Shown: one piece after another, positions 34,678 through 44,341 of the stretch
How the letters are laid out: every line of letters begins with the position of its first letter
Position numbering within the stretch: the first letter of the stretch is position 1
Source: Sulfuritalea sp.
GTDB lineage: Bacteria > Pseudomonadota > Gammaproteobacteria > Burkholderiales > Rhodocyclaceae
NCBI GenBank assembly: GCA_030247575.1
Contig: JAOTRV010000023.1
Coordinates: 1 to 64,000, forward strand
Direction: 5' to 3'
DNA length: 64,000 bases
Notes under the pieces: generated by a model
Databases searched by the model: none
What the model was told of the DNA's origin: nothing
Seen by the model: the letters and a program-made list of their open reading frames with translations, nothing else
Made by a program: the position numbers and the translations under genes

Positions 34678-35595
34678 ATGACTAATGCATCTGAATCAAA
34701 AGAATCAAAAATCAAGGGATTTGGTATCCGCTTCAAGCTGTTTTTCCTTTTTTCAATCCTGATTGTCGCCTTTGCGGCGCAGGCCTACTACCTGATCGTT
34801 CAACTGAACAAGATCACCGACAAATTCGGCGAACAGGGAACCGTAATCATCAAGGAGCTGGCGGAGAACGCCATCATGGCAACGGCTCAGTCCGTCGCCA
34901 AAGAAGCCCAGATCTATCTCGAAGCACATCCCGAGCTTCAGAAGCAGCAGTTCATGGATAGCCAGCAGTTCAAGGACATTGCCATTCAGAAGGTGGGGAA
35001 AAACGGCTATACCGCGCTCTATGAGAACGGAGCCGACGGAAAGTGGCGCACGTGGGTACATACCAACCCCAAAATCATCGCGCCCAACCTGGACGACATG
35101 TCGAAACTGGAAAAGCCGCTGGGGGCCAGTTTTGCCGGATTCTGGAAGATATTGACAAACGTTAGCGGCAGCCGCCCCTCCACCGGCTACTATAAATGGC
35201 AGGAAAAGGACGGCACGTTCAAGGACAAATACATGGCCTGCGTGAATGTTCCCGGAACGGAGTTCTATATCGCCAGTACCACTTACATCGACGAGTTCAC
35301 GGAGCCGATGGCCCGCCTGGAGCGCGAGAGCAAGGCGACAGCAAAGGCGGAAAGCGTGCGCAATGCGATCCTGATGTCCATCATCATTGTCGTGATCTCC
35401 ATCATCGTGTTCATTTTCGGTGGTCGATTGGCGGCGAATATCAGGTATCTGTCGGAGATGACGGACAGAGTCAGCCTCGGCGAGTTGGACGTTACGATTG
35501 AAGTTCGGTCCAAGGATGAGCTTGCCGTTCTGGCCGAGTCAATTTCCAGGCTCCAGCAAAGCGTAAAGCTCTCCATTCAGCGACTGAGGAAATAG
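34678..35595 (+). CDS. Cache-HAMP membrane sensor without output domain
   Basis: Protein of 305 residues. One membrane helix at about 20-40 (LFFLFSILIVAFAAQAYYLI) is followed by a periplasmic single-Cache-type domain (about 45-215; GKNGYTALYENGADGKWRTW), a second helix (ILMSIIIVVISIIVFIFGG) and a HAMP domain (RLAANIRYLSEMTDRVSLGE). The protein stops about 20 residues after HAMP with no methyl-accepting, kinase or cyclase domain. GGGAGGG precedes the ATG at 34678. It might pass signals to a partner by HAMP contacts or be a truncated chemoreceptor. Confidence 0.8.
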   Translation: MTNASESKESKIKGFGIRFKLFFLFSILIVAFAAQAYYLIVQLNKITDKFGEQGTVIIKELAENAIMATAQSVAKEAQIYLEAHPELQKQQFMDSQQFKDIAIQKVGKNGYTALYENGADGKWRTWVHTNPKIIAPNLDDMSKLEKPLGASFAGFWKILTNVSGSRPSTGYYKWQEKDGTFKDKYMACVNVPGTEFYIASTTYIDEFTEPMARLERESKATAKAESVRNAILMSIIIVVISIIVFIFGGRLAANIRYLSEMTDRVSLGELDVTIEVRSKDELAVLAESISRLQQSVKLSIQRLRK

Positions 35596-35896
35596 CAGGA
35601 GGTACGCCTCTGCCGAATGCGCGAACAGTCCGCAAGGACTGACAGCAATTTGTGAAACCGTGTCACGAATTCTGTGTGTAAGATGGCAGAAACTCTTTCG
35701 CGACGCCGCCGCCCGCCGGGGATTTCTCCGTAATCCTTGGCGGCCGGCGCGATGAATTGATGAAGCGACATGCGCGGTTCCGGTACCTCACGTTCAGGCA
35801 GCATTGGCGACGCCAGATTGGTTATGTTCTGTTGGCCCTGCCGATGACTACAGCTGCGGAACGCAACAACTTCTCCCAAGCGCCAACTCTCGCCTC
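35596..35896. other. Intergenic region before murI
   Basis: About 300 bp without a convincing gene. A hairpin CAGTCC-GCAA-GGACTG with a GNRA-type loop lies at 35626-35641, just after the Cache-HAMP stop, but has no T-run, so termination is doubtful. The upstream frame leading into murI lacks recognisable protein sequence. Confidence 0.5.
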
Positions 35897-36658
35897 ATGA
35901 TCGGCGTCTTCGATTCCGGCCTCGGTGGTCTCTCAGTGCTGGCGGCGCTGGTCGACGCCCTGCCGCAAGCGGATTTTGCCTACTACGCCGACACCGCCCA
36001 TGTGCCCTACGGCAACAAGAGCGAAGAACAGATCCAGTGCCGCGTGCTGGCGATCGGGGAAGAACTGGCAAGTCGCGGCTGCGGCCTGCTGGTGGTAGCC
36101 TGCAACACCGCCACCACGGCGGCGGTACAGGCGCTGCGTGCCGCCCACCCCGGCATGGCCGTGGTGGGCGTCGAACCCGGCATCAAGCCGGCGGCGCAGG
36201 AGACCAGAAGCGGCCGCATCGCCGTGCTGGCGACGGAGGCCACCGCCAGCAGCCAGCGCCTGAAGCACCTGATCCGCGAACACGCCGGCCATGTCGAGGT
36301 CTTCGTCGAGCCCTGCCCGGGCTGGGCCACCCACGTCGAAATGCTGCAACTCGACGATCCGGCGCTCGCCGCTGATGTCCGCGCCCGGGTCGAGCCGCTG
36401 CTGGATCGGGGTGTCGACCGCATCGTGCTCGGCTGCACGCACTACAGCTTTCTCGCGCCGCTGCTGCAGGACGTCGTCCGCACCCGCGCCGAACTGATCG
36501 ATGTCGCCGCCGCGGTGGCGCGCCAAACGCAGCGTCTGGCCGGGCGCCTGGCCCACGGCTCCGGCCGGCTGCAACTGCATGCCTCGGCGCATCCGGAACG
36601 CCTGCGCGCGGCCCTGCCGCGCCTGCACCTGAGGCACATCGCCGCGCGGATCGGCTGA
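35897..36658 (+). CDS. murI: Glutamate racemase
   Basis: Protein of 253 residues making D-glutamate for peptidoglycan. Both catalytic cysteine motifs are present: VVACNTATTAAVQALR (about residue 70) and VLGCTHYSFL (about 182). The N-terminal FDSGLGGLSV and YYADTAHVPYG are typical. The ATG at 35897 gives the standard MIGVFDSGLGG start. It is followed 2 bp later by the metallophosphoesterase gene. Confidence 0.95.
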   Translation: MIGVFDSGLGGLSVLAALVDALPQADFAYYADTAHVPYGNKSEEQIQCRVLAIGEELASRGCGLLVVACNTATTAAVQALRAAHPGMAVVGVEPGIKPAAQETRSGRIAVLATEATASSQRLKHLIREHAGHVEVFVEPCPGWATHVEMLQLDDPALAADVRARVEPLLDRGVDRIVLGCTHYSFLAPLLQDVVRTRAELIDVAAAVARQTQRLAGRLAHGSGRLQLHASAHPERLRAALPRLHLRHIAARIG

Positions 36659-36660
36659 TC

Positions 36661-37419
36661 ATGCGCATCGCCGTCGTGTCCGACATTCACGGCAACCTGG
36701 CTGCGCTGCAGGCGGTGATCGAGGACTTCGGCCGGCGCGGCGTCGACACGGTGGTCAATCTCGGCGACAGCCTGTCGGGGCCTCTGCTGCCGCGAGAGAC
36801 CGCGCAATTCCTGATGGCGCAGGACTGGGTGCATCTGGGCGGCAACCACGAACGGCAGGTGCTGAACCTGGACCCGCAAGCTTGCGATCCCTCGGACGCG
36901 TTTGCGCGCGGGCAACTCGGCGCCGCCGAGCTGGCATGGATCGCTGCGTTCAAACCGGTTCACCGCTACAGTGAGGACATATTCCTCTGCCATGGCACCC
37001 CGGGCCATGATGCGGAATATTTTCTGGAGTCGGTGGAACCGGGCCGGCTGCGGGCGGCCACGCAGGAAGAGGTCGCGCAGCGCCTCGGCGCAATCGATGC
37101 CGCCGTGATCGCCTGCGGCCACACCCATGTGCCGCGGATCATGCGCTCATGCCGCGGGCAACTGCTGGTGAACCCCGGCAGCGTCGGCCAGCCGGCCTGG
37201 GACGACGACCAGCCGGTCTGCCACGCGGTGGAAAACGGCGCTCCGGATGCCCGCTACGCCATCATCGAAAGACAGGATGCACGCTGGAGCGCGCAACTGA
37301 TCGCGGTGCCCTACGATCACGCAGCCATGGCCGCGCTGGCCCTGCGGCACGGACGCCCGGACTGGGACCACATCCTGCGAACCGGCTACGTGCCCGGACC
37401 TACCGCCGCTGCGCGGTGA
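36661..37419 (+). CDS. Calcineurin-like metallophosphoesterase (YfcE/MJ0936-like)
   Basis: Protein of 252 residues with all motifs of the family: SDIHGNLAAL (about residue 8), GDSLSG, GGNHERQV, CHGTPGHD and GHTHVPRI. It would bind two metal ions and hydrolyse phosphodiesters; substrate unknown. It is coupled to murI by a 2-bp gap, and its last 20 bp overlap the 3' end of relA on the other strand. Confidence 0.85.
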   Translation: MRIAVVSDIHGNLAALQAVIEDFGRRGVDTVVNLGDSLSGPLLPRETAQFLMAQDWVHLGGNHERQVLNLDPQACDPSDAFARGQLGAAELAWIAAFKPVHRYSEDIFLCHGTPGHDAEYFLESVEPGRLRAATQEEVAQRLGAIDAAVIACGHTHVPRIMRSCRGQLLVNPGSVGQPAWDDDQPVCHAVENGAPDARYAIIERQDARWSAQLIAVPYDHAAMAALALRHGRPDWDHILRTGYVPGPTAAAR

Positions 37420-39595
37420 TGACGCCGGGTACTTCGCGCAAGGCCGACAAGGCCTTCTGCAATGCCGCGGTGCCCGACAGTTCGACGGTGAAGCTCATGT
37501 GCGCGACACCCGCCCGCGACTGGGTCTTGACCGCCGTGACGTTGATCTTTTCGCGCGAAAGGATGTCGGATATGTCGCGCAGCAGCCCCTGCCTGTCGCC
37601 CGCGTCGACCAGCAGGTCGACCGGATAGACCGCGCCGGACTGCGCCCCCCATTCGGCGCTGATGACCCGCTCCGGATTGCGCGCCGCCATATTGCGGAAG
37701 TTGATGCATTCGACGCGGTGGATCGAAATGCCCTTGCCGCGAGTGACGAAGCCGGTGATGGCATCCGGCGGCATCGGCTTGCAGCACTTGCCCACCTGCG
37801 TCAGCAGCTTGTCCACGCCGACAACGAGGATGCGGCTGTCGCCGGCCTTGCTCTTGCGCGTCTGGATTTCCGGCTCGGGCGGCAGCTCTTCGGCGCCGCC
37901 GCGCAAGGCGACGTCGATCGCCCGCATGCCGACTTCGCCGCGCGCGGCCGCGAGGAACAGCGCATCGGCGCTCTTCAGCCCGAGCTTGACCGCCAGTTCT
38001 TCAAGATTCGCCTGACTCTGTCCTTCGCGCTGCAACTCCCTGGTCACCAGAGCGCGCCCCTGCGCCAGCATCTCGGCTTCGTCCTGCGCCGCGAACCACT
38101 GTTTGGCCTTGGATCGGGCGCGCGACGTGACGAGGTAGCCCTGCGCCGGATTCAGCCAGTCGCGCGACGGACCGCCGCTCTTGATGGTGCTTATCTCGAC
38201 GCGCTGCCCGTTGGCGAGCGGGGTGTTGAGCGGCACCATGTGGCCGTCGACCTTCGCGCCGCGGCAGCGGTGGCCGATGTCGGTATGCAGCCGATAGGCG
38301 AAGTCGAGCGGCGTGGCGCCGCGCGGCAGGTCGATCACCTTGTCCTGCGGCGTCAGCACATAGATCGTGTCGTCCAGCGCAGCGCGCTTGAACTGCTGCA
38401 CCCATTCGGCGGAATCGGCAATTTCGTCGCGCCACGACAGCAGTTGCCGCAGCCAGGAGATCTTGTCTTCGTAGGCGCCGCGGGCCTTCACCGAGCTGCC
38501 GGATTCCTTGTAGCGCCAGTGCGCGGCTACGCCCAGCTCGGCATGCTCGTGCATCTCCCGGGTGCGGATCTGCACTTCGAGCGAGCGGCCGTTCTCGTCT
38601 TCCACCGCGGTGTGCAGCGAGCGATAGAAATTGCCCTTGGGATGGGAAATGTAGTCGTCGAATTCGCCGCGGATCGGCTGCCAGAGGTGATGGACGATGC
38701 CCAGCGCCGTGTAGCAGTCCTTGATTTCGTCGACGATGATGCGCACCGCGCGCACGTCATAGACTTTTTCGAAATCGATGTCCTTGCCGCGCATCTTGTT
38801 CCAGATGCTGAAGATGTGCTTGGGCCGGCCGTAAATCTCGGCGCGAATGCCGGCCGCCGCCATCTCCTTCTGCAGGCGCGTCACGGCCGCGTCGATGAAG
38901 CCCTCGCGCTCCGAGCGCTTTTCGTCCAGCATCCGGGCGATGCGCTTGTAGGTTTCCGGTTCCAGATAGCGGAAGGCAAGGTCCTCGAGTTCCCACTTGA
39001 CGTGCCAGATGCCCAGCCGGTTGCCCAGCGGCGCGTAGATCAGCAGGCTCTCCCGGGCCATTTCGTCGCGCTCGGCGCCGGGCCGCTCGCTGAGGAATCG
39101 CAGCGTCTGCACCCGGCTGGCCAGCCGCAGCAGCACGACGCGGATGTCATCGACCATCGCCAGCAGCATCTTGCGCAGAATCTCCGTCTGCGCCCGCATT
39201 TCGGTGGCGCCCTCGCCGGCGCCGGCGGCGGCGCGCGTCAGCGGGCGCAGGCTGCCCAGCCGGTGCAGGCCGGTCACCAGTCCGGCCACCGTATCGCCAA
39301 AGCCGGCCTTCAGGCGCTCACCGCAATCCTCGACATGATCGCTGGCGGCAAACAGCAGCGCGGCGATGCGTGCGTCGACATCCAGATCGAGCGAAGCCAC
39401 GATCAGTGCCATGCCCATGGCATGCTGCAGGACGGATTCCCCGGTGCCGAGGACCTGCTCGCCATAGGCCTCGCGCGCCAGGGCCAAGGCCTCGCCTGTA
39501 CGCGCCGCCGCATCCGCGGGAAGACCGTGACGCAGGCGGGACAGCACGTCCGCTTCGTCGCTCGACGGCTGGAAGGAATGCACAACGGAGACCAT
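37400..39595 (-). CDS. relA: GTP pyrophosphokinase RelA
   Basis: Protein of 731 residues. The N-terminal hydrolase-like domain lacks the HD pair (LLFAASDHVED where hydrolases have HDxxED), so (p)ppGpp breakdown is unlikely. The synthetase domain shows GRPKHIFSIWNKM, the RelA-type EFDDYISHPKGNFYRSLH (EXDD rather than RXKD) and VQIRTREMHEHAELGVAAHW. A TGS domain (TIYVLTPQDKVIDLPRGATP) and a C-terminal ACT domain (VDAGDRQGLLRDISDIL) follow. The ATG at 39595 was chosen; the frame upstream is antisense. It is the ribosome-linked stringent-response synthetase. Confidence 0.95.
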   Translation of the reverse strand: MVSVVHSFQPSSDEADVLSRLRHGLPADAAARTGEALALAREAYGEQVLGTGESVLQHAMGMALIVASLDLDVDARIAALLFAASDHVEDCGERLKAGFGDTVAGLVTGLHRLGSLRPLTRAAAGAGEGATEMRAQTEILRKMLLAMVDDIRVVLLRLASRVQTLRFLSERPGAERDEMARESLLIYAPLGNRLGIWHVKWELEDLAFRYLEPETYKRIARMLDEKRSEREGFIDAAVTRLQKEMAAAGIRAEIYGRPKHIFSIWNKMRGKDIDFEKVYDVRAVRIIVDEIKDCYTALGIVHHLWQPIRGEFDDYISHPKGNFYRSLHTAVEDENGRSLEVQIRTREMHEHAELGVAAHWRYKESGSSVKARGAYEDKISWLRQLLSWRDEIADSAEWVQQFKRAALDDTIYVLTPQDKVIDLPRGATPLDFAYRLHTDIGHRCRGAKVDGHMVPLNTPLANGQRVEISTIKSGGPSRDWLNPAQGYLVTSRARSKAKQWFAAQDEAEMLAQGRALVTRELQREGQSQANLEELAVKLGLKSADALFLAAARGEVGMRAIDVALRGGAEELPPEPEIQTRKSKAGDSRILVVGVDKLLTQVGKCCKPMPPDAITGFVTRGKGISIHRVECINFRNMAARNPERVISAEWGAQSGAVYPVDLLVDAGDRQGLLRDISDILSREKINVTAVKTQSRAGVAHMSFTVELSGTAALQKALSALREVPGVITAQRR

Positions 39596-39667
39596 GGCCG
39601 AATTATCCCATGCGGCGCATTCCGCAACGGATGCCGTCCCGGATTCAGGCGCACTCGGGCATATCGC

Positions 39668-39700
39668 CGGGATACCGTCCCACGCGCAAGCGCGCTGGGA
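39668..39700 (+). repeat. Dispersed repeat R2, copy 3, hairpin before the EamA gene
   Basis: CGGGATACCGTCCCACGCGC followed by AAGCGCGCTGGGA forms a stem (TCCCA and GCGC arms, AA loop). A partial copy, CCGCAACGGATGCCGTCCCG, lies at 39622-39641. Compare 28718-28752 and 25715-25751. Confidence 0.5.
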
Positions 39701-39715
39701 CATAATCCCCCGTCC

Positions 39716-40606
39716 ATGAACAAGCTCCCTCACGTTTCCCCTTATGTCCTGCTGACGGTGGTCAACCTGTTCTGGGCCGGCAACTGGGTCATCAGTCGGG
39801 CCTTTCGCGGCGAGCTGCCGCCCGTCGCGCTGTCGTTCTGGCGCTGGGTGGTTGCCCTGCTCTGCCTGCTGCCGCTGGCGCTGCCGCATGTGCGCCGCGA
39901 CTGGCCCCAACTGCGCGCCGCCTGGCCCTGGCTGCTGCTGTTCGGCACGCTCGGTACCGGCGGCTACAACGTGCTGGTCTATGGCGGCCTGCAGTACACC
40001 ACGGCGATCAACGGCACGCTGCTGAATTCCTTCATTCCCGTCATGATCGTGCTGATCTCCTGGCTGCTGCAGGGCAAGCGCCTGCACGCCCGCGAGGCGG
40101 CCGGCATCCTGATCTCCTTCATCGGCGTGCTCGGCATCGTCGCCCACGGCGAACTGCAGCGCCTGCGCGAACTGACGCTGAATGTCGGCGACCTCTGGAT
40201 CCTCGCCTCGGTGGTGGCGTGGTCGGTCTATACGCTGCTGCTGTCGCGCCGGCCGGCCGTCCATGCGCTGTCCTTCGTCACCGCCATCAGCGTCACCGGC
40301 CTGGTCTTCCTGTGCCCGTTCTATTTGTGGGAACTCGCCCAGGGCCGCCACATCGTGCCGACCCCGGGGGCGCTTGCCGGCATCGTCTACACGGGGGTAT
40401 TTCCCGCCTTCCTCGGCTACATCCTGTGGAATCGCGGCGTCGCCGAAGTCGGCCCGGCGCGCGCCGGGCTCTTCATGCACCTGGTTCCGGCCTTCGGCAT
40501 CGTGCTGTCGATGATCTTTCTCGACGAGAAGCCCGCGCTCTATCATGCCACTGGCATCGGCCTGATTTTCGCCGGCATCTGGCTCAACACTCGCCGCGTC
40601 AGATGA
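39716..40606 (+). CDS. EamA/DMT-family transporter
   Basis: Membrane protein of 296 residues with about ten hydrophobic segments in two EamA repeats (VLLTVVNLFWAGNWVISRAF; GDLWILASVVAWSVYTLLLS). Family members export amino acids, sugars or other metabolites; the substrate here is unknown. It is divergent from relA. The stop overlaps the mtfA ATG (ATGA), so the two are co-translated. A decayed copy of its last codons is found at 44120-44212. Confidence 0.88.
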   Translation: MNKLPHVSPYVLLTVVNLFWAGNWVISRAFRGELPPVALSFWRWVVALLCLLPLALPHVRRDWPQLRAAWPWLLLFGTLGTGGYNVLVYGGLQYTTAINGTLLNSFIPVMIVLISWLLQGKRLHAREAAGILISFIGVLGIVAHGELQRLRELTLNVGDLWILASVVAWSVYTLLLSRRPAVHALSFVTAISVTGLVFLCPFYLWELAQGRHIVPTPGALAGIVYTGVFPAFLGYILWNRGVAEVGPARAGLFMHLVPAFGIVLSMIFLDEKPALYHATGIGLIFAGIWLNTRRVR

Positions 40607-41370
40607 TCCGCAGGCTGTTCGACTGGTGGCGGCAACGGCAGGGCGATCGCCTCGAAATCCCGGCCGTCCTCTGGGACGAGGTCGAAGCCGGCCTGCCTTT
40701 TCTCGGTCACCTGACGCCGGCCGAGCGCGCCCGCCTGCGCGAACTGGCACGCCGGTTCATCGCCGAAAAGCAATGGAGCGGCGCGCAGGGACTGCGTCTG
40801 ACGCCGCGCATCCAATTGGCCATCGCGCTGCAGGCCTGCCTGCCGATCCTCCATCTGGGGCTGTCCTGGTACGACGGCTGGGTGGGCATCGTGGTCTATC
40901 CGGGCGACTTCGTCATTCCGCGCCGGATCATCGACGAAGACGGCGTGGTGCATGAATACGACGACGAAGTCATGGGCGAGGCGTGGTACGGCGGCCCGGT
41001 GCTGGTTTCGTGGTTCGAGCACCCGGAGGATGCAGACGGCATCAACGTGGTGATCCACGAATTCGCGCACAAGCTCGACATGAAGAGCGGCGACGCCAAC
41101 GGCCTGCCGCCGATGCACGAGGGCATGTCGCGGCAACGCTGGAGCGAAGCCATGACCAAGGCCTTCGACGACTTCCAGCGCCGCGTCGATAGGGGCGAGG
41201 ACACGCCGCTCGATCCTTACGGCGCGGAACTGCCGACCGAGTTCTTCGCCGTCGCCAGCGAAGCCTTTTTCGAAGCGCCGGAGCTGCTCAGGAGCGAGTA
41301 CCCGGAGGTCTATGAACAGTTCCGGCTGTTCTACCGCCAGCATCCCGCCGCAGCATTGTCTGTCGCCTAG
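40603..41370 (+). CDS. mtfA: MtfA zinc peptidase
   Basis: Protein of 255 residues with the zinc-binding motif NVVIHEFAHKLDMKSGDANG (HExxH) and the flanking YDDEVMGEAWYGGPVLVSW typical of MtfA. In E. coli MtfA binds and inactivates Mlc, linking it to sugar PTS control, and is an aminopeptidase; the partner here is unknown. The stop overlaps that of the convergent oxidoreductase gene by 4 bp. A remnant of a second mtfA copy lies at 44209-44341. Confidence 0.9.
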   Translation: MIRRLFDWWRQRQGDRLEIPAVLWDEVEAGLPFLGHLTPAERARLRELARRFIAEKQWSGAQGLRLTPRIQLAIALQACLPILHLGLSWYDGWVGIVVYPGDFVIPRRIIDEDGVVHEYDDEVMGEAWYGGPVLVSWFEHPEDADGINVVIHEFAHKLDMKSGDANGLPPMHEGMSRQRWSEAMTKAFDDFQRRVDRGEDTPLDPYGAELPTEFFAVASEAFFEAPELLRSEYPEVYEQFRLFYRQHPAAALSVA

Positions 41371-43520
41371 CTCAGCTGGTTCTTCAGCGGCAGCGAGCGG
41401 ACCCGCTTGCCGGTCGCGGCGAAGATCGCGTTGCACACGGCGGGGACCAGCGGCAGGATGGCCGGCTCGCCGTGGCCGCCCCAGAAGCCGCCGGTGGGCA
41501 CCAGCACGGTCTCGACCTTGGGCATATCGGATATCTGCGGCAGCGGAAAATCGTGGAAATTCGATTCCACGATGCGTCCGTTCCTGATCCGGTTCTCTTG
41601 GTTGAGGATGGTGCCGAGGCCATAGATGACGTTGCCCTCGGCCTGCGCGCGACAAGTGTCCGGGTTCACCACGTGGCCCGAATCGATGGCGACGACGATG
41701 CGGTGCACCTTGAGCTCGCCCCTGGCACTCACCGACACCTCGGCGACCATGGCGGCATAACTGCCGAAGCCGTCGGAGACCGCGACGCCGCGATGAATGC
41801 CCTGCGGCAGCGGCGTTCCCCACCCGGCGGCCTTTGCCGCGGCTTCGAGCACCAGGCGATTCCTGTCGTCCGCCTTCAGCATCGCCCGCCGGTACTCGAC
41901 CGGGTCCTTGCCTGCCGCGACCGCCAGTTCGTCGATGAAGCACTCGCGGTAGAAGGAATTCTGCTGGCCCGGCGCGCGCCAGAAGCCAACCGGCACATGG
42001 CCGTTGCGCATGGCGTAATCGACCTGCTGATTCGGCACCGCATAGGGCATGTCGGTGAATGTGCGCACCGCCGTGAAGTCGATGCCCCCATTGCCCAGCG
42101 CCTGCGGCATCAGCACCTTGAGGATCGACGGACAGGCGACCCGCGTGTGCATGGCGATGAGATTGCCCCTGGCATCGAGGCCGGCCTTCATGCGCACCAT
42201 GCTCGCCGGCCGGTAGAAGCCGTGCTGCATATCCTCATCGCGCGACCACATCATCTTCACCGGCCTGCCCGGCAGCGCCATCGCTATCTTCACGCCCTGG
42301 CTGACGAAATCCTGCGGTCCGCCGCGGCGGCCGAATCCTCCGCCGAGCATCATCTTGTGCACTTCCACCTTTTCCGGCGGCAGGCCGGCCGTCGCGGCGG
42401 CCGTCTCCAGCGAAGCTTCGCCGTTCTGCGTCGAGGTCCACACCTCGAGGAAGCCCTCGGGCTTCAGCCACGCCGTGCAGGTCTGCGGCTCCATGGTGGC
42501 GTGATTGAGGTAGGGCGAGGCGTATTCGGCTTCGATCACCCGCGCCGCGCCCGCCAGCGCCGTGTCGACAGCGCCTACTTTCCGCGCCAGCGGCGCCTTG
42601 GGATCAGCGAGGCCCTCGCGCAGCATCGCCGTGATGGTCTCGCTGGAAGCATTACCGTTGGTGCCGGCATCCCATTCGATCCTGAGTTTCCGCAGCGCCT
42701 GGTCGGCGCGCCACCAGCTGTCGGCCACGACGGCAACGAAATCGGGCTCGCGCACCACCTTCTTTACGCCGCGCATCTTCTCGGCGGCGCCGGCATCGAC
42801 GCTCTTCAGCCGACCGCCGAACACCGGGCACTGCGCAATCGAGGCGTGCAGCATGCCCGGCAGCGCCACGTCGACGCCGAACACCGGCTTGCCCATGACC
42901 TTGTCCGGTATGTCGAGGCGATGCACCGACTTGCCGGCGATCTTCCAGTCCTTCGGGTCGCGCAGGGGGATATCCTGCGGCGGCCGGAGCTTGGCCGCCT
43001 CGGCCGCCACCTCGCCGTAGCGCAGGCGGCGTTTGCTCGGCCCGTGCGTGATCACGCCGCGCTCCACCGTGCACTCGGCCGCCGGCACCTTCCAGCGCGC
43101 AGCGGCGGCGTTGATCAGCATCACGCGTGCCGCGGCGCCGGCCTTGCGCACATAGTCCTGCGAGCTGCGCACGCCCTGGCTGCCGCCGGTGGACATCGAA
43201 CCCCAGATGCGCTTCCTGCGGATGTGCTCGTTCGGCGAAGCGAACTCGGAACTGACCTTGGCCCAGTCGCAGTCGAGCTCCTCGGCCACCAGTTGCGCCA
43301 GGGCGGTATAGGTACCCTGGCCCATTTCGGAACGCGCGATACGCACCACCACCCGGTCATCCGGATGGATCACCACCCAGGCATTGACTTCGGTGACCGG
43401 CGCCTTCGCGGACAGCGAGGCCCTGGCGATCAGCGGGAAGGAAAACTCGAGCGAGAGCCCGCCGCCCAGCGCGACGGACGCCTTGAGAAATTCGCGACGA
43501 TTGATTTTCATGGCGTTCAC
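41367..43520 (-). CDS. Molybdopterin-binding aldehyde/isoquinoline-type oxidoreductase large subunit
   Basis: Protein of 717 residues of the xanthine oxidase superfamily, IorB-like. A Tat signal is present ([18 protein letters not shown]), so the enzyme probably works in the periplasm. Mo-site motifs include [31 protein letters not shown] and [18 protein letters not shown], with the catalytic Glu in GEP. Start is GTG 43520 (overlapping the small-subunit stop) or ATG 43511. It would hydroxylate an aldehyde or N-heterocycle, passing electrons to the 2Fe-2S subunit and perhaps a cytochrome; the substrate is unknown. Confidence 0.9.
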   Translation of the reverse strand: MNAMKINRREFLKASVALGGGLSLEFSFPLIARASLSAKAPVTEVNAWVVIHPDDRVVVRIARSEMGQGTYTALAQLVAEELDCDWAKVSSEFASPNEHIRRKRIWGSMSTGGSQGVRSSQDYVRKAGAAARVMLINAAAARWKVPAAECTVERGVITHGPSKRRLRYGEVAAEAAKLRPPQDIPLRDPKDWKIAGKSVHRLDIPDKVMGKPVFGVDVALPGMLHASIAQCPVFGGRLKSVDAGAAEKMRGVKKVVREPDFVAVVADSWWRADQALRKLRIEWDAGTNGNASSETITAMLREGLADPKAPLARKVGAVDTALAGAARVIEAEYASPYLNHATMEPQTCTAWLKPEGFLEVWTSTQNGEASLETAAATAGLPPEKVEVHKMMLGGGFGRRGGPQDFVSQGVKIAMALPGRPVKMMWSRDEDMQHGFYRPASMVRMKAGLDARGNLIAMHTRVACPSILKVLMPQALGNGGIDFTAVRTFTDMPYAVPNQQVDYAMRNGHVPVGFWRAPGQQNSFYRECFIDELAVAAGKDPVEYRRAMLKADDRNRLVLEAAAKAAGWGTPLPQGIHRGVAVSDGFGSYAAMVAEVSVSARGELKVHRIVVAIDSGHVVNPDTCRAQAEGNVIYGLGTILNQENRIRNGRIVESNFHDFPLPQISDMPKVETVLVPTGGFWGGHGEPAILPLVPAVCNAIFAATGKRVRSLPLKNQLS

Positions 43521-43996
43521 GCCTGGGCCTTCTTCGCCGCTGCGGACGCCGGGCTCGCGGCGACGGCATGGATCGCCTCACGAACCCGGGCGTAGGTTCC
43601 GCAGCGGCACAGGTTGGTCATCGCGCGGTCGATGTCGGCGTCGGAGGGCTTGGGCGTCTTCGCCAGCAACGCCGCCGCCGACATGATCATGCCGGTCTGG
43701 CAGTAGCCGCACTGCGGCACCTCGTGCTCGATCCAGGCCTCCTGCAGGGGATGCAGGCCATTCGCGGCCAGTCCCTCGATGGTGACCACGGCCTTGCCTT
43801 CAGCAGCGGATGCGGGGACGACACAGGAACGCACCGGCGCGCCGTCGACATGCACCGTGCAGGCGCCGCACAAGGCAATGCCGCAGCCGTATTTGGTGCC
43901 GGCCAGTCCGAGGTGGTCGCGCAATACCCAGAGCAGGGGCATGTCCGGCTCGACATCGACCTGATGCAGCTTGCCATTCACGTTCAGTTTGAGCAT
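43517..43996 (-). CDS. 2Fe-2S subunit of the molybdenum oxidoreductase (IorA-like)
   Basis: Protein of 159 residues with both iron-sulfur domains: the plant-type cluster [19 protein letters not shown] plus a later Cys, and the helical cluster [16 protein letters not shown] with [14 protein letters not shown]. It carries electrons from the Mo site. GGAGG precedes the ATG at 43996. It is coupled to the large subunit (GTGA overlap). It lacks its own signal, as usual for subunits carried across by a Tat partner. Confidence 0.93.
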   Translation of the reverse strand: MLKLNVNGKLHQVDVEPDMPLLWVLRDHLGLAGTKYGCGIALCGACTVHVDGAPVRSCVVPASAAEGKAVVTIEGLAANGLHPLQEAWIEHEVPQCGYCQTGMIMSAAALLAKTPKPSDADIDRAMTNLCRCGTYARVREAIHAVAASPASAAAKKAQA

Positions 43997-44119
43997 GTGA
44001 CCTCCCTTGGAGATGTGACGATGCCAACGACGGTGGGCGCTACGAACATCGATCCGGTGCCGCGGGTGCGAAGGCTTCAGCGAGCGCTCCCGGACCGGTG
44101 CCGCGACCGGATACTGCGA

Positions 44120-44341
44120 AAAATTCTACTCCCGGCGCGCACAGCCGCGCCATGCGGACCTTGCCTTTTTCCGGGCCGGCGGAATTGGCTCGGCACGCGG
44201 CGCGTCAAATGATCGGCAAGATGTTCTAATGGAAGCGGCAGGGAAGCATTGTCCGGGACGCCGAAACCGCCGCAAGGCGAATATCCGGATGTCGAGGGGG
44301 CCTATGCGCGGCGTCTGCCGCAGAGACCGGCCGAGCGCTGA
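44120..44341 (+). pseudogene. Decayed duplicate of the EamA-mtfA junction
   Basis: The frame ending at 44212 reads WLGTRRVK-stop, matching WLNTRRVR-stop of the EamA gene, with the same ATGA overlap. It is followed by MIGKMF then a stop, matching MIRRLFDWW of mtfA. After an internal deletion a second frame, 44243-44341, reads EALSGTPKPPQGEYPDVEGA and on to LPQRPAER-stop, matching EAFFEAPELLRSEYPEVYEQ at the mtfA C-terminus with identical spacing. The 2Fe-2S/Mo oxidoreductase pair thus sits between the intact genes and their relic. Confidence 0.75.

Noticed and set aside
37499-39700. Long plus-strand frame opposite relA leading into the EamA gene
   Set aside because: Only the part from ATG 39716 has recognisable transporter sequence; the rest is the shadow of relA.
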